DNA of 64,000 bases, from assembly GCA_003599855.1 (NCBI GenBank), contig QZKG01000047.1, forward strand, positions 1 through 64,000, written 5' to 3'. Below the pieces are notes generated by a model, which saw only the letters and a list, made by a program, of their open reading frames with translations, searched no databases and was not told the origin of the DNA. Each line of letters starts with the position of its first letter. The stretch's first letter is position 1. The stretch is from Gaiellales bacterium (GTDB lineage Bacteria > Actinomycetota > Thermoleophilia > BMS3ABIN01). The position numbers and the translations under genes are program-made. Shown one piece after another: positions 17,265 to 25,898 of this stretch.

Positions 17265-18683
17265 TCAGGCGTTGCGGTCGAAGAAGGCGAACAGCGTCCT
17301 CAGCAGGATCTTGATGTCGAACCACGGGTTCCAGTTCTCGATGTAGTAGATGTCGTATTCCACGCGCTCACCGATGTCGGTGTCGCCCCTGAGCCCGTTT
17401 ATCTGCGCCCAGCCGGTCAGCCCCGGCCGCACCCGGTGCCTGGCCGCATAGGAGGGAATGCTCTCCTTGAAGGACTCCACATGCGCCGGACGCTCCGGAC
17501 GCGGCCCCACCAGGCTCATGTCACCCCTGATCACGTTCACCAGCTGGGGCAACTCGTCGATGCCCAGGGGCCGGATGATCCGGCCGACCCTGGTGCGGCG
17601 CACGTCCCTGGCCGTCGACCAGCCGGCCTCGCCCCTCTCCGCGTCCCGCCGCATGGAGCGGAACTTGAGCATCCTGAAGGGGCGCTCGTTCTTGCCGAGC
17701 CTGACCTGCTGGTAAAAGATCGGACCCGGTGAATCGATCCGGATGGACACCATGGTCAACAGCATCACCGGCGCGGCCACAACCAGGGTGAAAAGTGAGA
17801 TCGTGATGTCCATGGCCCGCTTGAACAACGCCTGCAGCCCCGTGATGGCGCCGCGCTTGAGGCCGATCACCGGCAGGCCGCGGATGTGCTCCACGCCCAC
17901 GCGGTCGGAGAAGACCTCGTAAAGCCTGGGCACCACGGTGAACTCGACGCCATAGGGCCGGCACCGCTCCATGAGGTTCACCGTCTGGTCGTGGCGGTCA
18001 CGCGAAAAAGCCACGATCATGTGCTGGATCCTGTACGTCTCCAGGACGGATTCGAGCTGGTCGTAATCATCGAACACGCGGTACTCGCCCTCGTGAACGA
18101 CACGCCTGGAAGGTTTCTGGTCGAGGAAGCCGACGAACTTAAGCCCAAGGCTGGTGTCGTTCTGGATCTTGCGCACGCACGAGAGGCCGACGCTGCCGGC
18201 CCCCAGCACCAGCGTCCGCTTCATGTACCAGCCGTGGCGGCGGCCCAGCTTCTGCAGGTGATAGACGATGAAACGCATGAGCGAGACGCAGACGATCATC
18301 AGCAGCCATGACAGTACGATCACGTTACGTGAATAGTGCACCGGGGGGAAGATGACGATGGTGGTGGAAAGCAGTACCATCGAACCGAGCGTCACCGCCG
18401 AGATGATATGTGGCAGGATCTCCAGCAGGCTGAGGTTGAGGCGGAACCGGTAGAGGCCGAAGAGCTTGAACAGCAGCCAGTAGAACGGGAGGATGACGAA
18501 AGCCACCGCCAGGTAGAACTCCGCCGACGGTGAGGGGCTGCCGGTCTCCTCGATCCAGAAACCAAGCTGGAAATAAGCCAGGAACGCCAGCCGGTAAGCC
18601 AGCACGACCCCCAGCAGGTCTCCGATTACGAGTGATGCATGCGCGAAACGGTGGGATGTGAAAAATCTCTTGGCTTTTTTCAC
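17265..18683 (-). CDS. Polyprenyl-phosphate sugar-1-phosphate transferase (initiating enzyme of surface polysaccharide)
   Basis: 472 residues with a GTG start. Four or five N-terminal helices are followed by a CoA-binding-like Rossmann domain (LVLGAGSVGLSCVRKIQND), then the bacterial sugar transferase domain with one more helix (KRAMDITISLFTLVVAAPVMLLTMVSIRIDSPGPIFYQQVRLG) and its signatures FRMLKFRSM, LGIDELPQLVNVIRGDMSLVGPRPE and RPGLTGWAQINGLRG. This is the WcaJ/WbaP/EpsL type, which moves a hexose-1-phosphate onto undecaprenyl phosphate as the first step of polymer synthesis. The full-length build is complete. The identity of the first sugar is not deducible. Confidence 0.93.
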   Translation of the reverse strand: MKKAKRFFTSHRFAHASLVIGDLLGVVLAYRLAFLAYFQLGFWIEETGSPSPSAEFYLAVAFVILPFYWLLFKLFGLYRFRLNLSLLEILPHIISAVTLGSMVLLSTTIVIFPPVHYSRNVIVLSWLLMIVCVSLMRFIVYHLQKLGRRHGWYMKRTLVLGAGSVGLSCVRKIQNDTSLGLKFVGFLDQKPSRRVVHEGEYRVFDDYDQLESVLETYRIQHMIVAFSRDRHDQTVNLMERCRPYGVEFTVVPRLYEVFSDRVGVEHIRGLPVIGLKRGAITGLQALFKRAMDITISLFTLVVAAPVMLLTMVSIRIDSPGPIFYQQVRLGKNERPFRMLKFRSMRRDAERGEAGWSTARDVRRTRVGRIIRPLGIDELPQLVNVIRGDMSLVGPRPERPAHVESFKESIPSYAARHRVRPGLTGWAQINGLRGDTDIGERVEYDIYYIENWNPWFDIKILLRTLFAFFDRNA

Positions 18684-18751
18684 TGTCTCATTACCTTACC
18701 CGTAATATTTTAGAACTTTTGCAGCCGCTTTGCAGGTCAGGGCCTTTTTCT

Positions 18752-18781
18752 TTGTCGGAAGCGCCAGGCCGGTGCTAAAAT
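18752..18781 (+). promoter_or_regulatory. Possible promoter of a leaderless mRNA for the 18789 gene
   Basis: TTGTCG (18752-18757), an 18-bp spacer and TAAAAT (18776-18781) end seven bases before the ATG at 18789. The transcript would start at or next to the start codon. No ribosome-binding site is visible, which fits a leaderless message. Confidence 0.42.
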
Positions 18782-18788
18782 CAGGCCC

Positions 18789-19949
18789 ATGCTCCACATC
18801 GGAATCAACGGAAGGTCGCTCTTCCGCCTCATGACCGGCGTCCAGCGCTATGCCTTCGAGGTCACCCGTGAACTCGCCGGCATGGCCGGCGACGACTTGC
18901 GTGTCAGCGTCTTTGCCGGGCGCGAGGGACGCGGGGACCGGTCGGGCCTGCCCCTCAGGCCGGGGCTGCTGCCGGCTGGCGGCGGGGCCAAAGGACTGCT
19001 GTGGGAACAGGCCGTGCTCAGGCGCATGGCGGCGCGTGCGGGCGTCGACGTGCTGTTCAATCCCGGCAACGTGGCCCCCGTCGCCCTGCGCATCCCGCAG
19101 GTGGTGACCATCCATGACCTCGCTTTCATGGTATACCCGCAGTTCTTCTCCCACAGCTTCGCTTCCTGGTATCGCTTTGTCATTCCCCGGGTAGCCCGGG
19201 AATCCTCGGCGGTCATCGCCGTCTCGGAGAACACCAGGTCGGACCTCGTCGCCATCCTGGACATCGACCCCAGCCGGATCGCTGTGATCCCGCCGGCCGC
19301 TTCGCGCAGCTTCTCGCAGCCTGTCAAGAGGGAGGAGATCGAGCGGGTACGCACGCTCTACAAACTGCCGCAGCGCTTCTTCCTCTCCGTCTCCAGCCTC
19401 GAGCCGCGCAAGAACCTCAGACGCCTGATCCAGGCCTATCGGATCCTGCCTGACCCTGTCACTGAGGAGCACGGTCTGGTGCTGGTGGGCGCCGGCAACC
19501 GCGTCTTCGCTGACCCGGACATCGCGGCGATCCTGCGGCGGGACGGCCGGGGCTCGGTGGTATCCCCGGGTTACATACCCGCAGAGGACCTCCCGGCGAT
19601 CTACCGCATGGCGACGGCGCTGGTCTTCCCCTCTCTCTACGAGGGCTTCGGCCTGCCCGTGGTGGAAGCGATGGCCGCGTCGACGCCGGTGATCACCTCT
19701 AACCGCTCATCCCTGCCCGAGGTCGCCGGCAAGGCGGCGGTGCTGATCGATCCGGAGAGCATCGAGGAACTGGCGGCGGCCATGGAGCTCATGGCCACCA
19801 ATTCGGGCACCAGGAACCTGCTGGTGGAGCGCGGGAAGCTGAGGGCGGCCAGGTTCACCTGGGAGCGCACCGGGCGGGAAGTGCTCGGCGTCCTCAGGGC
19901 CGTTGCCTCGGGCGAGCCACTCCCGGCGCCCGGACCGCCCGGCGCCTGA
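18789..19949 (+). CDS. Family 4 glycosyltransferase (mannosyltransferase-like)
   Basis: 386 residues, GT-B fold. The N-terminus MLHIGINGRSLFRLMTGVQRYAFEV has the TGVQRY acceptor-side motif, the centre has VVTIHDLAFMVYPQFFS, and the donor side has RFFLSVSSLEPRKNLRRLIQAY and [31 protein letters not shown] with the conserved EGFGLPVxEAMA signature. It is related to the gene at 21715 ([24 protein letters not shown]). It is transcribed away from the sugar-1-phosphate transferase gene with 105 bp between them, and converges on the O-antigen-ligase-like gene. Confidence 0.88.
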   Translation: MLHIGINGRSLFRLMTGVQRYAFEVTRELAGMAGDDLRVSVFAGREGRGDRSGLPLRPGLLPAGGGAKGLLWEQAVLRRMAARAGVDVLFNPGNVAPVALRIPQVVTIHDLAFMVYPQFFSHSFASWYRFVIPRVARESSAVIAVSENTRSDLVAILDIDPSRIAVIPPAASRSFSQPVKREEIERVRTLYKLPQRFFLSVSSLEPRKNLRRLIQAYRILPDPVTEEHGLVLVGAGNRVFADPDIAAILRRDGRGSVVSPGYIPAEDLPAIYRMATALVFPSLYEGFGLPVVEAMAASTPVITSNRSSLPEVAGKAAVLIDPESIEELAAAMELMATNSGTRNLLVERGKLRAARFTWERTGREVLGVLRAVASGEPLPAPGPPGA

Positions 19950-19952
19950 AGC

Positions 19953-21731
19953 TCAATCCGCCGCACCGCCCCCCTTCGCTTCGAACGCCAGCCACGAAGT
20001 CAGGCCCAAAAGCGTGAAGAACATGAACAGCACGCCGGTCTGCCAGAGGTAGACATCCAGCAGCCCGTGCAGCACGTAGACGAACGTGCTCATCAAGAGC
20101 GCCAGCCCGAAATAGCGGAAGCCCTCGCCGGAATCGTTCCCCCGCGCCAGCCTGAACTGAGTCCAGGCGGCGGCCCCCAGCAGGTAGACCATGGTCGCCA
20201 GCCCGACGATGCCGTTGTTGGCGAGCGCCTCCAGGAATATGTTGTGTGTCCGCAGGCGCTCGTCATGACGCGTGCCGGGGACGTACTCGCCGTAGCGCAG
20301 GCGGAACTGGTCAGAGCCGGCGCCCAGCACCGGGCTGTCCTTGAACATGAGCCAGGCGGCTTCCCACAGCTTGCTGCGGGAGACCGACTCCAGGATCGGC
20401 TCGGTGATTATGATCCTGCTCAGGGGCGGCTCCTCTGCCAGCTCGAAGGTCCGGCTGCCGGCGGCGTCGATCTCGACGGGGACCACCAGCGGGTAGACCC
20501 CGGCGTCCGAGAACCAGCTGACGTGTGTCTTGAACAGGTCGAAGAGCAGCAGGTAGCGGCCGTGATCCGCCGGCGTGTCGAAGACGACCTCGACGTCGGT
20601 CGTCGCGTCCACCGGTACGTCGTGGGGCAGCAGGGTCGGGCGGCTCACGGCATCGCCGCGCTCAAGCTCCGGATAGCGGACCCAACGGTAGGAGATGAAG
20701 ACCCGCTCCCGCCCGTCCCGGGCCCAGTCGATCCTGCTGGTGTTTGTCACCCGGACCGTGGCGGTATATTCCTGACCCGGCGCCATGCCCGAGGGCATGC
20801 GCGCCATGGAGTAAGTCGCGTTGTACCGCTGCTCCTGCTGGGCCAGGTTGAACCTGACCGCCACGGAGTTGCTGGCCAGGATGAGGACCCCCGTCACCAG
20901 CGGCAGCAGCGCCAGGGCCATGACCAGCATCCAGCGCACGCGCCGGTCCAGCCGCAGGACGAAGGCGAGCGCCAGACCGGCGGCCAGCGCCAGCGGCAAC
21001 GCCACCAGCCCGCTGCGCGTATAGGTATAAACCTGGACCACGAACACCAGGGCCATGAATGTCAGCGACGCCGCATAAAGCAGCCGCTGTCCGGGGGCGG
21101 ATCTGGCGCGGGCCGCCAGCCACAGCGTCAAAGCCAGGATGACCGGCAGGGTGATCTCGAGGTAGAAGGAAAGAACTGTGGGGAAAGGCAGTGTCGAAGT
21201 CGTCCTGAGGTTGTAGAAGCTGCCGAAAGTCGTTACGCCTTCCTGGAAGGCGGACAGGGGGTTCATGTAGTATCTCGCGAAGATGAAGGTCTCCACCAGC
21301 CCCACCAGCACCACCACCAGGACGGTCACGGCCACTGCTGCCGCCACGACCATGTGGGAATGGTACTTCTTCCCGGGGAGCCGGGACATGCCGAAGTAGA
21401 CCAGGGCCGCGAAGGTCATCCTCAGAGAGTACTTGAGGGCGCTGGGACGGTCCTCTGCCAGAACCGAAGACAAGAAGTTCCCGGCAACGAACAGCAGTAC
21501 CGCCAGATCAAGGGCGCGGCGGCCGGATAGCGGCGGCCGGGCAACCACCCACCAGTAGAGGCAGGACGCCAGGAAGACACCGGCAGCCAGCTCGGATGTG
21601 GTGAAGGACACCGGGCCCACCGTGGCAACAGGTTCTATCAGCTCGAAGGCAGTGGAGAAGATGACGATGCACACGCCCGCCAGCACGACCCGCGCCGGGG
21701 CCAGCCTTCCCGCTTCAGACACGGGCCGCAT
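19953..21731 (-). CDS. O-antigen ligase/polymerase-like protein with extracytoplasmic beta-sandwich insert
   Basis: 592 residues, longer than usual for Wzy/WaaL proteins. About 10-12 helices are present, with YTRSGLVALPLALAAGL in the Wzy_C-type core and SPVLGAGSDQFRLRYGEY..RTHNIFLEALANNGIVGLATMVYLLG, the family's conserved large-loop ending with its HN motif. A soluble segment of about 150 residues (about 290-440) lies in the large loop: YTATVRVTNTSRIDWARDG and VPVDATTDVEVVFDTPADHGRYLLLFDLF read like an Ig-like, NBR1-like beta sandwich. It probably polymerises or ligates lipid-linked repeat units. The gene overlaps the GT4 gene at 21715 by 17 bp. Confidence 0.85.
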   Translation of the reverse strand: MRPVSEAGRLAPARVVLAGVCIVIFSTAFELIEPVATVGPVSFTTSELAAGVFLASCLYWWVVARPPLSGRRALDLAVLLFVAGNFLSSVLAEDRPSALKYSLRMTFAALVYFGMSRLPGKKYHSHMVVAAAVAVTVLVVVLVGLVETFIFARYYMNPLSAFQEGVTTFGSFYNLRTTSTLPFPTVLSFYLEITLPVILALTLWLAARARSAPGQRLLYAASLTFMALVFVVQVYTYTRSGLVALPLALAAGLALAFVLRLDRRVRWMLVMALALLPLVTGVLILASNSVAVRFNLAQQEQRYNATYSMARMPSGMAPGQEYTATVRVTNTSRIDWARDGRERVFISYRWVRYPELERGDAVSRPTLLPHDVPVDATTDVEVVFDTPADHGRYLLLFDLFKTHVSWFSDAGVYPLVVPVEIDAAGSRTFELAEEPPLSRIIITEPILESVSRSKLWEAAWLMFKDSPVLGAGSDQFRLRYGEYVPGTRHDERLRTHNIFLEALANNGIVGLATMVYLLGAAAWTQFRLARGNDSGEGFRYFGLALLMSTFVYVLHGLLDVYLWQTGVLFMFFTLLGLTSWLAFEAKGGGAAD

Positions 21732-22830
21732 CGCGCAGTATCTCCAGAGTCTCCCGGGCTGCCCGCTCCCAGCTGAACCGGGCAGCCTGCTCGAGCCCCC
21801 TGGCCCTGAGCCGGGCTGCCAGACCCTCGTCGCTGACGACTTCGGTGATGGCGCGGGCGAGATCGTCCATGTCCAGCGGGTCGACGTAGACGCCGGCTTC
21901 GCCCACCACCTCAGGCAGGGACGAACTACGCGAGACGATCACCGGCGTTCCCGATGCCATGGCCTCCAGCGGCGGCAGGCCGAACCCTTCATACAGGGAC
22001 GGGTAGATGAACGCGCTCGCCTGCCGGTAGAGAGACGGCAGGTAGCGGTCCCGTACATATCCGGTCACATGCACCCGGCCGAGGAGGTCCCTGCGCTCCA
22101 GCTCGTCGAATATCGCCTGAGCCATCCAGCCGCGTTTGCCGGCCAGCACCAGGTGCAGGTCGGGCATCTGGCGCGAGACCCTGTCAAAACCCTTGATGAG
22201 CAGATTGAGGTTCTTGCGCGGCTCCAGCGTGCCCACGAACAGGACGTACGGCCTGGTGATGCCGTAGTGTTTCAGGGCCTCCTCATCATCGGTCTCAGGC
22301 TCCGGGTTGAAGCGGGGGTCCACCCCTTCATGGACGACGCTCACCTTGGAAGCGTTGACATTCATGCCCCGGAGCAGGTCGAGCTTGGTGTTGTGGGACA
22401 CCGCTATCACCCGGCTGGCCCGCCGTGTCGAAACGGGAACGAGGCTGCGCGTCCAGATGACGTTGCGCAGCTTGTGCGTCCTCGGGAAGAGCTTGAAGGA
22501 GAGGTCGTGTATCGTCAGCACCATCGGGCAATGGGCCAGCACCGAAAGAACGAAGTTGGTGAAGAAGCAGACATCGATGTTGTGCCGCCGCAACAGCAGC
22601 GGCAGCAACAGCTGCCGCCACGGCTCCTGGTAACGGAAGTTGCTGTGCACGACCGTGACGTTGTCCCGCGCGGCGGCCTCGGCCTCGAAACCAGTCTCGC
22701 GAGTGCTGAAAAGGAAGAGCCGCTCGTCAGGGCCGAGCAACTCGGCCATGGCGTGGACGAGCTGGTGAGTGTACCACTCCACACCGCTCTTGTTTGTCTG
22801 TATCGCCGACAGATCGACGCCGATGTTCAT
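21715..22830 (-). CDS. Family 4 glycosyltransferase
   Basis: 371 residues beginning [28 protein letters not shown] signatures are [43 protein letters not shown] and [39 protein letters not shown]. The 3' end overlaps the O-antigen-ligase-like gene by 17 bp, indicating coupled expression. It resembles mannosyltransferases of surface-polysaccharide loci and is a closer relative of the 18789 protein than of the 14990 protein. Confidence 0.88.
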   Translation of the reverse strand: MNIGVDLSAIQTNKSGVEWYTHQLVHAMAELLGPDERLFLFSTRETGFEAEAAARDNVTVVHSNFRYQEPWRQLLLPLLLRRHNIDVCFFTNFVLSVLAHCPMVLTIHDLSFKLFPRTHKLRNVIWTRSLVPVSTRRASRVIAVSHNTKLDLLRGMNVNASKVSVVHEGVDPRFNPEPETDDEEALKHYGITRPYVLFVGTLEPRKNLNLLIKGFDRVSRQMPDLHLVLAGKRGWMAQAIFDELERRDLLGRVHVTGYVRDRYLPSLYRQASAFIYPSLYEGFGLPPLEAMASGTPVIVSRSSSLPEVVGEAGVYVDPLDMDDLARAITEVVSDEGLAARLRARGLEQAARFSWERAARETLEILRDAARV

Positions 22831-22953
22831 TGATCAGCCGTCCCCATGCCAAAAAAGTGGATGCCCGCCACACCTCCCGGCCGGCTGGCTGCGCCCGGTA
22901 ACAGGTCAGACGGACCTTTGGACCATGACAGTATATACCAAAATAACAACAGC

Positions 22954-24078
22954 CTAACGGCCCAGGAACTCCTGGATCATAGCCTGGCTCTCCCCCTCAT
23001 CGAGGACGACATAGGAGATCCCGCCGATATCCTGTCCGTAACCCGCCAGAACGAACTTGCGGTTGTTCTCGGGCGGCGTGCGGAACTTGACCCAGGCCAG
23101 GCGCATCAGCTCAGGCGTGGTCATGTCTGTGGTGATGCTGTCGATCATCGTCGGCGCGGTGATGGGCATCCTCGCCAGGTTCGCCGGGCTCGCCATGCTC
23201 TTCTGCAGCGCCTCCATGAACTGCTGCTGTCGCGCCATGCGCTGGAAGTCGTTATCGGAGTAGCGCACCCGCACATATATCAGCGCCGTCTCGCCATCCA
23301 TGTGCTGCGGCCCTGCATCAAAATGCACCTCGGTCCATTCGACGCCCTGGGGGTATTGCGAATCGATGGGCGCCGGGACGTCGATATCGACCCCCCCGAG
23401 GCTGTCGACAATGGCCGGGAACCCGTCGAAATCGATCTCCACGTAATGATGGACCGGCAGCCCGGTCAGATCCTCGACCGCCTCGATCTGCAGGGCGGGA
23501 CCGCCGTAGCTGTAGGCGGAGTTGATCTTGCCTTCGCCGTAGCCGGGGATGTCCGCCAGCGTGTCCCTGGGGATCGAGAGCTGCGAGATCACCTTGTCCC
23601 CCGCATCCACCCTCATCATCAGCAGGGTATCGGCGCGGGCTGACTCCCCGGGCCGCTGGTCGCTGCCTATGAAAAGGATGTTGACGGGCGAGGAAGAGAG
23701 CCCGAAAGAGCTGTCCAGCGCCGCCATGGCGTCGTCCGGCACCCGGTCGTTGCTCTCGCGCACCGCGCGGTCGACACGCCAGTAGGAGATGCCGGCGAGC
23801 GCCAGTATGGCCACCAGCGCGACCACGAGCCCGTAGAGGACGACCCTGCCCCAGCGGACCGGTTTGACGGGACGGCGCTCCTGGCCGCCGCCAGGACGCG
23901 GCGCCGCGGCGTCCGGCGTCCGCTCAGTCTCCGGCCAGGACTGCCAGTCCTCCTCCTGACGGACGGGAACGGTGCCCTCCCCACGCTTCCGCCCGCGTTT
24001 CAGCTCCTTGTCGAGCGTCTTGCGGCTGCGCAACCGCGAGCTCTTGTAGCGCTTGTATGGTTTCTGTTCGTTATCCAA
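22954..24078 (-). CDS. LytR-CpsA-Psr (LCP) family cell-wall glycopolymer ligase
   Basis: 374 residues. A basic cytoplasmic N-terminus (KRYKSSRLRSRKTLDKELKRGRKRG) is followed by one helix (VVLYGLVVALVAILALAGI) and the extracellular LCP domain. LCP motifs are VNILFIGSDQRP, ARADTLLMMRVD, SIPRDTLADIPGYGEGKINSAYSYGG and ALIYVRVRYSDNDFQRMARQQQFM, with the Arg/Asp residues that hold the polyprenyl-pyrophosphate. LCP enzymes attach polysaccharides or teichoic acids from lipid carriers to peptidoglycan, which fits the surrounding polymer locus and a Gram-positive envelope. The TTG start at 24078 has no clear ribosome-binding site. Confidence 0.92.
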   Translation of the reverse strand: MDNEQKPYKRYKSSRLRSRKTLDKELKRGRKRGEGTVPVRQEEDWQSWPETERTPDAAAPRPGGGQERRPVKPVRWGRVVLYGLVVALVAILALAGISYWRVDRAVRESNDRVPDDAMAALDSSFGLSSSPVNILFIGSDQRPGESARADTLLMMRVDAGDKVISQLSIPRDTLADIPGYGEGKINSAYSYGGPALQIEAVEDLTGLPVHHYVEIDFDGFPAIVDSLGGVDIDVPAPIDSQYPQGVEWTEVHFDAGPQHMDGETALIYVRVRYSDNDFQRMARQQQFMEALQKSMASPANLARMPITAPTMIDSITTDMTTPELMRLAWVKFRTPPENNRKFVLAGYGQDIGGISYVVLDEGESQAMIQEFLGR

Positions 24079-24190
24079 GTCTTGTGTTCAGAGGAGTGTT
24101 TCGGCCAGGGCACGGCACCGGGCACGACCTAGAACTATAACATTTTACACGGAAAGAAGGGGAAGTTGCGCCGGCGGGCGCGCCCGGACC

Positions 24191-24703
24191 TCAGAGGGAG
24201 AGCTGGAAGGAGAGGTGATACGCGGCCAGCAGGCCGTAGAGGACGGTCAGGGCCGACAGCCCCCGCGCCGCGAAGGGCAGATGGCGGTTGCGCCAGAGCA
24301 CGTAGGATCCCAGGCCGACGACCAGGGTCTTGATGAACATCGCCAGCGGCAGGTTGACCTCGAGCAGCGAGGCCATCACCGGGTTCCCTTCCGCGTATCC
24401 CAGGGAAAGCGCCCGGGCGGTCATCAGGCAGTCGATGAGATTGAACAGCGCCAGCAGCGCCAGCAGGTGCAAGGCAGCCGGCCTGTCCCTGCCGGATATC
24501 TCTCCGGCGGCAGCGGCCCCCGCGTAGCTGAAAGCAGGCGCGGGCAGGATGGCAGTCAGGGCCCGGCGCTCCGGCAGGGACCATTGCACCCTGCCCTGTT
24601 CCCGGGACCGCCGCTCGCCTATCAGGAACTCGCAGGCGGAGCAGCCTGCGCCGCAATCCGACCTGATCTCACTGTTTGCTGAGCATACGAGAGCTCCCGG
24701 CAT
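24191..24703 (-). CDS. Small integral membrane protein, DUF5658-like
   Basis: 170 residues. The N-terminal ~50 residues are soluble and carry Cys residues (CSANSEIRSDCGAGCSACEF) and an ERRS/ERRAL basic patch. Three or four helices follow, with the DUF5658-like pattern NLIDCLMTARALSLGYAEGNPVMAS and FIKTLVVGLGSYVLWRNR. GGAGGG lies about 10 bases before the ATG at 24703. The function is unknown. The family is seen as small D-x4-T / E-x-NP membrane proteins; the Cys cluster at the front is not typical and could bind a metal. Confidence 0.7.
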   Translation of the reverse strand: MPGALVCSANSEIRSDCGAGCSACEFLIGERRSREQGRVQWSLPERRALTAILPAPAFSYAGAAAAGEISGRDRPAALHLLALLALFNLIDCLMTARALSLGYAEGNPVMASLLEVNLPLAMFIKTLVVGLGSYVLWRNRHLPFAARGLSALTVLYGLLAAYHLSFQLSL

Positions 24704-24920
24704 ACCCTGCGATCCCTCCAGATAATAGTAATCAGGCTTCTTTGTACCATTTGAAGGGGTGCTTAATCAATACCCCGGAAGTATCCCGATGAGCCGCGCG
24801 GGCGCCGCTGACCGGCTGCCGCAACCGGAAAAGCGCCGGAGACGCCGCCTGTTATTGAAATGCCCTGGCCTTTTCTGTAGAGTTTCCCCGCGAATAACTG
24901 AAAGCCGGACCAGGGCGGAT

Positions 24921-25886
24921 ATGGCAGAAAGAATCGTCATCGGAGTCGACATCGGCGGCACAACCACGGCCGCCGGGCTGGTGGACCAGCGGCTCGAGGT
25001 CATCGACTCCGTGGAGCAGGAAACCGTCACTTTGAGCCAGGAGCAGCTCCTGAACTGCCTGGCCGGGATAATCTCCGGCCTCGCCTCCCGCTCGCCGGCG
25101 CCGGTGGCGGCCATCGGCTTCGGCATCCCATCCATGATCGACCGCGCCGCCGGCCGGGCCGTGATGTCGGTGAACATCCCCCTGGCCGACATCGATTTCG
25201 TCACCTACATGACAGGGCGCACCGGACTGCCCGTCTTCATCGACAACGACGCCAACGTCGCGGCGCTCGCCGAGCATCGCGCCGGCGCCGGGACCGGCAC
25301 CCGCCAGATGGTCATGATCACGGTGGGAACCGGCATCGGCGGCGGACTCATCATCGACGGCTCCGTCTACCGGGGGGCCGGCGGCAGCGCCGCCGAACTG
25401 GGGCACATGGTCATCGATGTCAACGGCCCCGAGTGCCCCGGCGCCTGCGGCAACCGCGGCTGCTTCGAGGCGATGGCCTCCGGCACCGCGCTCAGGCGCT
25501 ACGCGCTGGAGGCCGCCGGCGCCGATCCCGGCTCGGCATTGGGCCGGGCTGTCTCCGAGGGCAGTGATGTCGACGGCGCCCTGGTTTCCCGGCTGGCCCG
25601 TGAGGGCGACAGCGCCAGCGCCGCCGTCATGGCAAAGGTCGGTTTCTATCTCGGCGTCGGCATCACCAGCCTGGTCAACATCTTCAACCCTGAGGTCTTC
25701 GTGGTGGGCGGCGGCGTCGCCCAGGCCGGCGAGCTGCTCCTGGAACCGGCCGTCAGCCACTTGCGCCGCACCGGCCTCAGGCCCAATCGCGACACGGTGC
25801 GCGTGGTCACGGCGTCGCTGGGGCCCCGGGCCGGCATGCTGGGGGCAGCCTGCATGGCCCTGGACGAGAGCACGCCAGCAGACTGA
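24921..25886 (+). CDS. ROK family kinase (glucokinase-like)
   Basis: 321 residues from the ATG at 24921 (MAERIVIGVDIGGTTTAAGLVD); the frame is open to 24759 but the extension has no homology. The ATP-binding DIGGTT motif, FIDNDANVAALAE with the catalytic Asp, GTGIGGGLIIDG and ELGHMVID precede the ROK zinc-site region ECPGACGNRGCFEAMASG. It most likely phosphorylates glucose or an N-acetylated hexosamine with ATP in the cytoplasm, possibly feeding nucleotide-sugar synthesis for the polymer loci; the substrate is not certain. It starts a same-direction group with the DUF362, mini-ferredoxin and rsmI genes. Confidence 0.87.
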   Translation: MAERIVIGVDIGGTTTAAGLVDQRLEVIDSVEQETVTLSQEQLLNCLAGIISGLASRSPAPVAAIGFGIPSMIDRAAGRAVMSVNIPLADIDFVTYMTGRTGLPVFIDNDANVAALAEHRAGAGTGTRQMVMITVGTGIGGGLIIDGSVYRGAGGSAAELGHMVIDVNGPECPGACGNRGCFEAMASGTALRRYALEAAGADPGSALGRAVSEGSDVDGALVSRLAREGDSASAAVMAKVGFYLGVGITSLVNIFNPEVFVVGGGVAQAGELLLEPAVSHLRRTGLRPNRDTVRVVTASLGPRAGMLGAACMALDESTPAD

Positions 25887-25898
25887 CGAAAGGAAGCC

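Noticed and set aside
18696-19472. Minus-strand open frame opposite the GT4 gene at 18789
   Set aside because: Low-complexity antisense shadow; the plus-strand frame carries all GT4 motifs.
20067-21530. Long plus-strand open frame (487 codons) opposite the O-antigen-ligase-like gene
   Set aside because: A Gln/His/Arg-rich antisense translation with no membrane or domain pattern; the minus strand encodes a recognisable membrane protein.
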